From: Podocnemis expansa
Taxonomy: Eukaryota > Chordata > Testudines > Podocnemididae
Assembly (NCBI GenBank): GCA_007922195.1
Contig: ML682003.1
Span: 3,034,360 to 3,098,359 of the forward strand
Direction: 5' to 3'
DNA length: 64,000 bases
The position numbers were made by a program, and so were the translations under genes. This document shows, in pieces, positions 39,901 to 51,900 of the stretch. Position 1 is the first letter of the stretch; each line of letters starts with the position of its first letter. The notes beneath the pieces were generated by a model, which saw only the letters and a list, made by a program, of their open reading frames with translations, was not told where the DNA came from and did not search any database.

Positions 39901-42900
39901 ATTGGTCTGACTCAGGGTGGCCTTTCTTATTCGACAGCCTCGTAGTAGAACTGGTGTCTGATGGGAACCCGCTTTTTAATAGCCTGTATTTTGATTGTTG
40001 CAGGTTGAAGAAGTCTACTCACTGGTGCATCAGACCATGACCCAAGCCCACGTGAAGGATTATGTACCTTTCTCCTGGGCCACCATGGTCCATGTGAAGT
40101 CTGAGCATTTCAAGGCCCTCTCTCACTACTATGCTGCCATTGCACTGTGTGACTGCCCCCGTGAGTATCACTCCTACAGTTGGCCTGCAGCCCAAGGGTG
40201 GCTGTGTTGTCACCTAAACACTTGTTTTTCTTAAGTCTTTCTATATCATTCATCAAAGCAACAGCTAAGCACTTGACCCTTCAAGAGTCAAATGTGTGAT
40301 GTGAGCAAAATTGAAGGGGACACACAAGTAACAGCTCAGGAGACATAAAAACTTGTGCAGAACACTTGAAGGTAAACAGGACTATCTGAAACCAAGCTGA
40401 GGACAGGGCATGTAGAGGAGGTGCATATGACACATTGTCTGCCTACTATTTTTATGGTGTTTTGTAAAGGCTTCTGAAAGAACTGGCTGAGAAGTGCAAT
40501 CAGCTCTCCATTTCAGAGCTGCACCAGAGAGAAAGGAAGAAAGAGGGAGGAGAGGAGAGGACTCATGGAGTGTTGGTCCTGCACTTGCCAGTCAGTGTGA
40601 CATCTGTAAAGCTTCAATAAGATATATTCCATTTAGCATTCTTGTGGCCATGCTGTGCCCTCAGAGTGAAGGGGGAAGGACAGTACAGGGACATACCTTG
40701 AGAAACATTTATTAAGGCTTTGAACTAGAACATGAACAAGTAGCAGCTCTGTAGAAAAAGATCTGGGTGTTATGGTGGACGGGAAGCTGAATACAAGTCA
40801 ACAGTGTGCCCTTGTTGCCAAAAAGGCCAATGGCATATTGGGCTGTATCAGTGGGAGCATTGCCAGCAGATCGAGGAATGTGATTATTCGCCTCTATTCA
40901 GCACTGGTGAGGCCACATCTAGAGTACTGTGCCCTGTTTTGGGCTCCCCACGAGAGAAGGGATGTGAACAAATTAGAGTCCAGCAAAGGGCAATGAAAAT
41001 GATTAGGGGCCTGGACCCATGAGGAGAGACTGAAGGAACTTGGCTTATTTAGTCTGCAGAAGAGAAGACTGAGGGGGGATTTGATAACTACTTTCAATTA
41101 CTTGAAGGGATGCTCCAAAGAGGAGGGAGCTAGGCTATTCTCGGTGATGACAGAGGACAGAAGAAGGAGCAATGGTTTCAGGCTGCAGCTGGGGAGATCT
41201 AGGGTGGATATTAGGAAAGCTTTCTCACTAGGAGGGTGGTGAAGCATTGGAATGGGTTTCATAGGGAAGTGGTGGAATCTCCATCTTAGGAAACTTTTAA
41301 AGCCCAGTTAGACAAAACCCTGTCTGAGATGATTTAGTGGGAGTGACCCTGATTTTAGCAGGGGTTGGACTAGTTGACCTCATGAGGTCCCTTCTATCCC
41401 TAATATTCTATGAGACCTGGGTTCAGTTCACAACTGTGCCAGACTCCCTGTTTGACTCAAAGTAGCTTAACCTCTCTACCTCCATTCCCATCTGTCCAGT
41501 GGAAAACAGTTCTTTTCTCCCACCTCCTGTCTGACTTGGTGCTCCACTGTACACAGCAGACGATCTTGTTGTGGGGTTTCTAAACACCGCAATCATGTAA
41601 ATAACAGACTTGAGAAAAACGTGCATTTCAAAAATCTACATGTAAATAGCATTTTTTTTTTTCAATGGCCTGGATCCACAAAAGGGATTTACCCTGCAGC
41701 ACTGAGCACCTCACTTTTAGGTACCTAGAGAAATACAAGAACAACATGGGGATCCACAGAGCCAGAGAGAGGCTCCTGTACAGCCCATGATGAGAGGGAT
41801 ACCTTAGAACAGGTAGGAGGCTAGGTGAGGAGCTGCCTAAGAGAGCCAGTGCAAGCTGCCCCTGAAAGGCATTTGTCCTAAACCCCACCCCTCCCTTGGA
41901 GCTTGCTGCCTCTGTTGGTGATTGAGACCTGGGGACAATAGGCTTTTGGTCACCCAGGTCACGTGTGGGGCCTTGTCAGAGGCCGACTAACTGCTGCAAA
42001 ACAATGGGAGTGGGGTGGCGGATTCCTCCTTTGTAACAGCCAGGTACTCACGCAGCGTGTGGGGCCTCCCCTCCTCCTCACACCCCGTTCAAGTCTCCCT
42101 CTTCCTGATGAGTGGGGATTTGGACAGGGCTTTGCCACCTTGCAAATGAGTGTCTCAACCACAACTTTGCAAATGGTCATTCCAGTCTGTTTCAATAACT
42201 GGATAATTTAAACATTAACTGAGCCTGACAGACTGAGAATAACAAAGTGGTTCGAGTACTTACACGAGAGATTTCAGATCCCTTCCTCTCATCAGGAGGA
42301 GGGAGCATGTGGAAAGAGGATTAGACCCTTGCAAACCAAACTGGAGCCAAATACAAAGATGGAGCTTGAATCATGTATGAAGATTGTGACCCTCTGTGGA
42401 TTTGGCTGGGAAGGCTGGGACTGGGCAGGCATGTTTCCCACTGACGAGCAGTGTGATGAACGGCACCTAGATGAACACTGAGAGCCAAGTCAGCACATAG
42501 ATGACCCAGGGGCTGGGCTGTGATTGCACACTCGGCTCTGACCCAGGGCACAGCTGCTGCTTCCTGCCCAGCCAGTGGGAGGGATGCTGGTGATGTGGCA
42601 TGAGGAGCTTGGCCCTCTGTGGTCCCTGCAGACACGACAGCATCAGTTTGTAAGACCTGAGACTGGGATCCATTTTGCTCCACCATCCCCCTGTAGTCCT
42701 CATACCTCTATGAGTCCTATCCAAAGTGTGTTACAGGTTGTCAGACCTGGTTTCCAGCCCCAGAAGCTTACAGTCTAACCCCACTGGTTGAGCAGTGATA
42801 GGGAGGTGGGGAGGAAGGTGTGGGAGGAAGAAGTCTGCAGCAATGGCTTCATTTCAGGGCATGCACATGTATCTGCCCCCCCCCCCCCCCCCCGTTCTTT

Positions 42901-45900
42901 ATTGGCTTATTTCGTGTGGGTGTCACAGAAAAAAGTGAGTCTTCAGCCATTGGAATGAGGAGAGGGTGCTGGCTCAGAAGCTGGACTTGGGAGGAAGCTC
43001 CAAGACTGGGTGGGGAGCTCAGAGACCACAGTAGGAGAAGCAGGTGAGGAGGGTATCTTGGCCGGTGTCATTGCAAGGTAGCAGGAGCTTGTGTTTTTTG
43101 AACTCTGGAAGGTGCGTCTCTTGTACTGACCGGCGAGATTAACAGCATCAGCAGGAGAGTCTCCACCCTGCCATGTCATGCCCGTTCTGGTGTTTGGGAA
43201 GGCAGCATGCCAGTGATTCAGGTGCCACAGCAGTTGTTTGTTCCCTCCAAAAGTGTAATTTGGCCCTGCTGTTCAGAGTAACAGATAAATAGCCAGGTTG
43301 AACTCTTCACGCCAAGATCGATCCCTAGCTGGTGCAGTACCTGCACCAAAGGAATCGGTGTCCATAATGACAGCGTGATGTAGTGTTGGCTTCAGATTCA
43401 GCAGGCGTCAGCAGTGGCTTCAGTATAGTGTTTTGGGAACATGCCGGATTTATTTATTTATTTATTTATTTAAAGCCCTTGTGTTGCTCTGGATCATCTG
43501 AGTGTGAGGACTCTCTCAAGGGGATAGGAGGTGATAATGAGAGGAGACTATGGAGTAATCCTGAAGTTCATCCAGACCTAAGAAGATTAGCTGCAGCTCT
43601 GGCCGGGGACTAATTACCAAAAACGCCCAACAAAGGCTAGCTCCGATGCTTCAAGGGGTCGTTACAAGATTTGTTTGTTTCAGCCTCACCAGGGCTGTGC
43701 ATGTGTTCGTTACGAGTCTGTCTTCTCTCTGGGAATTGTTCAACTCCTATCTGTTGATGAGAGACACGCACCCAGTGAAGGCAGAGTCTCCTTCAGTGGA
43801 TTTCACTCATGCTAATTGGCTTGTTGGGGATCTCATTTTATTTTTGAACAGCAAACACCTGACAGACTCCTGTGTTAACAGCTGTTCAATGCCGAGATGA
43901 TCAAGGGAGTGCTGAAAAAAAAGGCAGACTCATTATTTAAAAACTCTTTAGGCAATGCTGACCCTATTTCTCCAGGTTTTTATAATCTGTTCTCTTTGCC
44001 AATCTTGCCTCTTTAGGCTGTAAGCTCTTCCTTAGCGCAAGGGCTGTCTCTAGCTATGTGTCCGTGCAGCGCAGCTCAGCATAGCAGGCTCCACGTGGCA
44101 AAGGCAGCCCAGAGTAGGGTGAGTTTTTACAGTCTCAGGGCTCTGAGCCTCTCTGTCCTTCTTGCTTTGGCATGGGCTATTAAACTTTGTCTGATTAGCT
44201 AGCAAGATGTTTACACTGCAGTCACCAATGTACATATCCAAGTCTGCTTTGATCTAGCTCAAGTAGCAACAGCAGGGGGATGGCATGGGCTAGAGCCTCT
44301 CACCTAGGACTCTGTTCTGGATGCTGGGCACATGCTGGAGAGCTAACCTGTGCTGCCATGGCTAGACCAAATTAGTTTGACTGTGTCTCTGTGCGGCAGT
44401 CAAGCCTCAGAACTGCATGCCCCTGATTTCTCAATATTTAGGATTCTCGATTTTCATGCTGCCTTAAAAAAGGAACTGTGGAAATTGGGAGGCGTAGAAA
44501 GGGCCCTGACACCACAGTGATGGGTGCAATATGAGCAGTACGCCTGGCTCCAAAAGTTGCAATTTTTTTTTATACACTTGTTGGAGATTACTAGGCTGCT
44601 CCATTAAATACACGGGTCCCCTGCTCTGTGTTTTGGGTGCACTAGCCAGGAGTCGTTAGCATAATGAAGATGCCCTCCCTTTAACCAATTGGAGCAACAT
44701 GGAGCCAGCCACTGCTGCAGACAGGCTGTCCTGGTTCTTCTTTCACCTGCTTGGAGGTTTCCAGCTACTCATGGATGGGTGGTGCTTTGACTGTCCTACT
44801 GAGCCTGTATATGCCTGCTTGTTTCACACAGCTGTGTCTGACGCTGACCTCCCAGAGCATGAAAAGGCCTTTTCCCAGTTCCATGTCACTGTGCCGGAGG
44901 GGCCATCACTTCATCTTGTGCTGCAAGACCAGGAGGAGCGAAGGAGGATGGGTAACTATGTTTCCTCAGTGCAGTGAATCTTGTCAGGAATTAGCCAGGA
45001 GACAAATTTCAACACCTCAGAAGTCCCAGGGTACTTTGTCTACTTCCCTCTGTAGACAGCACCCACAAGGATCTGGGAAAGAGGTATTGAGAAATCATGT
45101 TCAGGAATCTGTGAAATGGAACCCAAAGTCTGAGTGGGGGCTGTCTTTATCGATAACTGTTGGGGAAGTAACTGTTTTGCTGCACACATACAAACCAGTG
45201 AAACATGGCTTCCATCAATGATTATTAGAATTCACAGCTAGGCAAAGTAAGAGATGTGTTGCTTGAGAACTGACTAGAGCTCAAACATATTTACTTTGTT
45301 TACTTCTGCTGTGTGATGTTGAAAATATGTTTTATAAAAGCTTTAACTTTTTGAATCTCAGCATCTGCTCAGAGTTGGCACTTTCTCAGGTACCATTAGT
45401 TTGGGATGGGAGGCTGGTAAATACTGGTTTAAATGAGGAAGAATAATTATTAGCCTGTGCTAGGGCATGTTCCTAAAAATATTTAGCACTTTGATAATTT
45501 CACCATAATGTGGTCTGTTTAATTTTAAAGAAAGGAAATAAGAATCTCAGCCTACTTTATAATTCAACTTCATATAGAGACCCAGGTACCTAGTTGTTTT
45601 AAGATGGATCTTATCAATGGTCTGTGGTGCTTTCTCAGCTGTTTAACACAATGCAATGCATTTAAGAGACATCTGCTTGGATTTACTGGAAGTTCCAAAT
45701 GCAAGTTCACTCCAGGCTTTCAGGTTATTAACCTGGTCGCAGGAGGAGGGGGTTGGGGGTAGGGGGTGTGTGTAAAATCTTGCTGCCTTTGATGAAGCTG
45801 AGATTTCCTCTTAATTTGATTGTCATCAAAAAGACAAAGAAATAGGCACTTGTTGTTCAGTTCAGTCTTACTGACAGCCTCCCGAGAAGTGACTGGAGTA

Positions 45901-48900
45901 ATAGAAAACTTGGGTCTTAAGTAGGGTGACCCAGATATTTTGATTTTTATAGAGACAGCTCTGGTATATGGGGCTTCCTCTTATATAGGCATCTATTACC
46001 TTTTGCCCCCATTCTGATGTCTCACACTTGCTGTCTGATCGCCCTGTTAAAGCTGTAGTTTGTGTATCTATTTTACCTCTGTCCTTTTTGGGTCATTTGG
46101 GCCTCTCAGAAATCTATGATTAGAAGGGTTTGCATCTTTTGTTTTTTAATACTAATGGGGATAAACTCCTGGATTGTTGCCTAGTTTTAGTTTTGAAATG
46201 TTCCTAGAAAGAGGGTTTATCATCATTGTATTAGTGGGACAGATGAGAATCCTTACACATTCTCAACAGGACTCCCAGAACCAGAGAGGCAGCTATTCCA
46301 AATGTGACCCTTTGGCTAAGGTGTAGGGACCAGATCCTCAGCTGCTGTAAGTTGGCATGTGGCTGCATTGAATTCAATGGAGCTATACTGATTCACACCA
46401 ATGGGGAATCTGACTTTAATGCTATTCTCTCAAGAAGAAAAGACGGCCCTGCTAATTCTTTAAAAATGGAAAGTTATAGACATCAGTCTGTGCTCCTGAT
46501 TGCTCCCAGTTTAGAGGAAAGCAAGCTGCAGAGGTAAAACATATCCTCAGAGAAGTCCCTCCTTCCTTTCTCACAGAAGAGCAGTCCTCCTTGTTTACTT
46601 TGTGGCTCATCAGGTTGTAACTTCCAATGTGTTTAGACCAGTGGTCTATAACCTGCAGTGCCTGAGGGTCCACAGACTAAGATTTCCAAGGGGCCTGCAT
46701 CTCTATTCAGCATGTACAAATGAAGGAAGTTGAAAACCACATTTAGACAAGCCGCATAAGGTTTTACACCACCTTGTCAGCAGCCAGCATGCCTTCGTCT
46801 TCAACTCAGAAATACTCTAGGAAGAAATGCCAACTCAGTCAGCTGCTGCTAATTCTAAAACATGACTTAACAGTCTCTGGGGAGCGCAGGGAGACTTGAT
46901 GTCCCAATTTAACAATTAATTTGAAAACAACATAATTATCTGAGAACCTTTGAGAACATGCCAGGGCTTGTGTATTTCTTAATTACTATTATCCGTTGAC
47001 TAAACATTTGATCACCAAATCCTGACAGACCATCCCCGTGTATTTCCCTATGTTGTAGGAAAAAGCAGAAAGTCCAGTAGCAGTTAGAAAACCAAGTTTG
47101 CTCCAGAATCCAAAACTACATATTCCAAGTGGGTTACCCACCATCTCTGCAATATGTGGCTAGTGCTGTATGTTTTCAGTGTAGATTGATCTGTTCAGCA
47201 GAAAATTTTAATGCTTGCTTCAGTGAATGTCTTCCTTTCAGCAGAGGGTGGGGCCTTAACATCCCAAAGCACAGATATTCACTTCTGAGAATCTTGCAGC
47301 CTGGAGCGTGATACCTGCAGGTTCTGCTCTGTTAAACCCATGTAAATCCAGAGTAGTGAACTAAATTTTGTTCCTATCTTCTTTTGATCTGGAACTACTA
47401 TGAGATTTTCCAAGAGAAGAGGCTTTCTTTAGTCTATGGCTTATTACTGACTAGAGGTAACTTCCTGACTCTCTTCCTTCCTCCATTCCCATAACTGACC
47501 ATTTGGCATCTGTGTTCATAATTGTTCACGATGTTCATCCTGCGAAGAGCCTGGTAACTGGTGTGGCTCTTTCAAACGACATCCAGATGCTAATGGACTC
47601 CACATAGGGCTGAGCCATATTCCATGGGGGTTGGGGGGACATAGTGGATTGCCACTGGTGCCCCTGACCTTCTGGGCCCTCTGGGTGGGCTTACCCCTCT
47701 GGAATAACAGGCCACACTTACTTACAGTATACGAAAGCAAACACAGCTCCTAAACCAGACCCACTAGGCCCAAGGCTTTGGGCTGCTCACCCTTCCTTGG
47801 CCGGAAGGCAAACTGCAGAGCAGGGCCTCCACCCTGGCCACACCTCTAACCTTAGTTTCTGCCTGGCTGGATTGTACACTCTCCCCCCAGCTAGGAAAAC
47901 AGCTGTCTTCCCTTTCCTCCTTAGGCAAGGTCCTGGCTTGCTCTAATCTGAGAAGTCAGCAGGGGGGTCCTTGCTTGCAGTCCAGGGCCCGGCTGGCTTA
48001 CTTTATCCTAGCCCAGTCAGCTGGGTTGGGGGTGGCAAAGGCCACGAGAGGGTTAATCACCCTCTACTCTGCCACAGAAGCCCTGTATAAATAGAGAACT
48101 CCAATGGCATTGGCAGGATACTCTTGTGAGATACGGAGGTGAAGCCTTCATGTCCATGATCAGTACTACCTCTATTTGGATCAGAACGGAGCAGTGCGTG
48201 CGGATAGGTCTGTGCCAGTTGGAGAGGTGCAGTTGCCTCCTATATAGGCTTCCCTGTTGTAGCTTTGACTGAGTTAGCATTCCAGAAATAACACTGAAGT
48301 TACTGCGACTCCTTTCTGTTCTCCGTTAGAGCCTTGGGGGGAGTGTAGTGCTGTATGAATTATCTGCCTTTTGCCCATAAGGGGTGTGCTATGGATTTTG
48401 TACTTTGTAGGCAAGGCTCACTTGAAAAAAGCCATCATGCAACACGAGGAAGCCATGAGGATCCACAGCCTGTGCAAGATCCTGAGAAAAATGGACATCC
48501 TCCAGGAGGTCCTCTCCTTCACTCACAAACGTTCGCTTAGCAAATACTCTGAAATTGATCACGAGGAAGACTTCTTTGAAACTGGAGATGCCCCGGACAT
48601 TCATCGTAAGTGTCATTTGAGAGGTGGGAAGCGCCATAGGCTTTCTTCTTATGGTGCCTTAGATCCTTTAACTTCCTTTCTGTTGTTCCTTTTCTCTGCT
48701 GATTCTTCCCTCTCAAAGTAAACTGGAAAGTTGGCTTGGAGGAGCAATGTTAGGACAAACTGTTGCTCACTGTTAATGTCATAAACGTGCAGTTTTATGC
48801 AGCTCAGACTGACATGATATAAAAACCTAGCCCTTTCCTCCTTTCTGGAGAATGAGAGGAGAATTTTGCATTTTGTGTCACCACTAATCCAAGAAATTGG

Positions 48901-51900
48901 ATGCATTTCTTAAACATTAAGCTACATTTCTTCCATGCATCTCTTCTCCCCAGATGGGCATGTGAAGTATTTTTTTAGAGGGGGAACTGCAGCCCAAAAG
49001 AGGGAAGTGACTTTCCGAGGATCACACTGCGAATTGGCAGCAAATTTGGGATTAAAGGCAAACATAACCAGACTAGCTGGTTAGTTTAACACTGTCTGGT
49101 ATAATGTGGCAAAGTTTCTGAAGTGTAGTTATGGGGTGATGCCAAACACGGACCAAACTATACCCGAGAATAAGCAGGCATAGCTCCATTGACTTAAATG
49201 GAGCTAGACTGACGTCAGCTGAGCCTGGGCCTGTCACATTTGTCTGCAATCTTAGCAGGGTGGGCTTTTCTCCTGAATACACTGTTGCTTTCCCAATGTC
49301 ATCAGTTACATGTTACCATAGTACCTAGGAGACCAACTCATGGGCCAGATCCCCATTGTGTTAGGTGCTGTACAAACACAGAACAAGAAGATGGTTTCTC
49401 CTCCAGAGAACTTAGTCTGGCCCTGAGACAAGAAACAAGATTTAGATTCAGACAGGAGTACAGGGAAACAATGCAACAGCATTGTTCAGCATCAAAGGCC
49501 GAGTCAGCCCGGCCACTAGATCCATAAGTGACAGCTGCTGATTCATATGTGTCTTTGCTTTGTTTTTGTCTTTTACTCTTAGCCAAAACAAATCAGAGGC
49601 CGGAAATAAAATCTCCCAACTTCTCTCAGGTGAAGGTGACAGACATCTTCCACAGACTGGTATGTACAATGATCAGAAGAAAGAGGTCAACATGTGAACC
49701 AACACCTGGCACCTGTTGAAATTGCTGAGCCCATGTAATGGGAGATCCTTTCATGAAGCAAAATGAAACTTGTGTGTGGTCTGAATAGCCCCCAGGTCAT
49801 GCATGTAGCCCATATGAGGGGTGAGGAGGATCTACGGGTAGCCTTTGCCCATTTTAAGTCCTGCTGTCTGCATTTGCTATAGATCCATGTCACCAGCAAG
49901 CCAGTGTGAAGCTGGATGAAGCCTGCTTGGATGTCATCCAATATGTAAGCTTCTGACACTGGTTCCAGCAGGTTTCCCATTGATGAGTGATGGCTGTTGG
50001 TGTGGTGGCCAGCAGCAAGTCCCAGCTCAGGAAAACAAAATGCTTATGTCAGCCTCTCCTTCATCACTAGCATGAGCATGTTCCCAGTTGTTAACTGAGT
50101 AGCATAACACTGTTCGGCTGGAAGCTGGCAATCTATGTGAGGTGCCCCAAGGTGTGTGTGGCTCACAGCTTCTGGGGGACTTCAGAGCAAGCATGTGCAC
50201 TAGGGATGGTTTGACAACCACAGCATAGGAACCATGGATCCTTTCAAAGGTGCTTATTCTCACTGAAGTTGAGGGGCGCTTTGCCACTGATTTTTATGGG
50301 GAGCAGGAGCAGACCTTAAGGGTGGAATCCATCCTCATGCAGAGAGCCACCACTGTGGCCTGCTTTGGACACAAGTAAGCACCAGCTGGGCTGGTGTTCG
50401 GACAGGGTGGCATTCATCCTCTGTGGCTAGTTAGATTTCAGCTCCCCCTAGTGGTATGACTTTGTTCTGAAGGGAGGGAGTTTAACAGGCAATCTCGTGC
50501 ATCAATGGTAAGTAGATCTGTGTCGATGTTTGCTTTTAATTTTGGTTGATGCTCGGAATCTCATCCTAGATGTTCCTTACCTTGACAAGCTCCCTGTTTC
50601 AGACAGCTGTTCCTAATGGCTAGGGCTTGTTCTCATTCACTGCAAGAAATGTGTGGGATGAGCTGAATGTCATTCACATGAGCACTGATGACCAAAAGCT
50701 CCAGGTTGGAAGCTCTGGGCACAGTGATTAAGTTTGCAGTTACTGACATCTAGTCAAATTCTAGTAACATCTAGTAAATTCTGCTTGGTGGGCACAAACT
50801 GGGACTGTCTGTGGAGCACCATTGATCAGGCTTCAAGCTTCCTTGGACAAAGACTCAAGGTCATGGAAGACTGGACCCTAAGAGTGTTATTGCAATCAAC
50901 CCTGTTGTCTTTGGTTCTGTTTACCTAGGGCCCCCTGTCAGTTTTTTCAGCCAAAAACAAGTGGCAGCCTGCACGGCAAGTTCACCTGGTCAGAGGGGAA
51001 AATGGCTTTGGGTTTACACTCCGAGGGGATTCCCCTGTCCTGATTGCTGGAGTGGTACCTGGGGGCTGTGCATCGGTAAGTAACTCATATTTCCCCTTTC
51101 CCCTTCTCACCTAGCAGCCTCATCTCTCCTTTAGATTGCCTGGCACTTCCCACTGTGAGATCATGTTCTTCACTACTTGGCCACACCTGAATCATTTGGG
51201 CTGATATTTCCCATACTGGGTATCTGGCCACAGGCCAAATTCTTCTTGAAGAAAAAGCCTCTGGAGTTTTTCTGGGGAAGTTCTGGTGCCTCTGTGCTTT
51301 GGAGCCAAACACTTGGTCTTTGTGTCAAGTTGCTTCTTCTGTCACCCTTCTGAAAATCCTCCCAAATTGGGCTAAGTTATAAGTCTTCAAATCATCATAT
51401 TTGTCGCATGCTTAGTAGAAGTGGGCTAGAATTTCATTGCTTAATTCACCAAAGATTCTGTACGCACTAAGAATACTCTAGCCGAGGCCTCTGAGCAGGA
51501 CCTTCCCTGCGTTGTGGTTACTGGATACTCTGGGCCACACTAGAACCAGACTTCACAACTGAGAGCACGGGGGTTCAGTGCCACCCAACGTAATGTGCCA
51601 GTGGTGAAAAGGAGGGAAGCTGAAGTGAGAGGAGGAGATGGACAGGGGAGGATGATGGAACATGGAATGGGTGGGAAAGCAATCTAGGCTGGGCATGGTA
51701 TGAGGATGGGTAAGAAATGGAACAGATGGTAGGGTGAGGGACAGTAAGGAGTCAAGGTTGGGGGAATGGGCAGAAAAGTTTCTTAAAGAAAAGCCTCCCC
51801 TGTGGAGGGCAGCAGAGGAGGATGCACAGAAATCAGAGTGGGGAAGATGTATCCACTATATCTTTTTACAGGGTATTTGAAAGATCAGACTAGTAGCCAG

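Noticed and set aside
44699..44977. Alternative start of exon 10 with an upstream ATG frame (92 codons)
   Set aside because: The frame crosses the acceptor TTTCACACAG. Upstream residues do not resemble rhophilin, and phase from exon 9 fits only a start at 44832.
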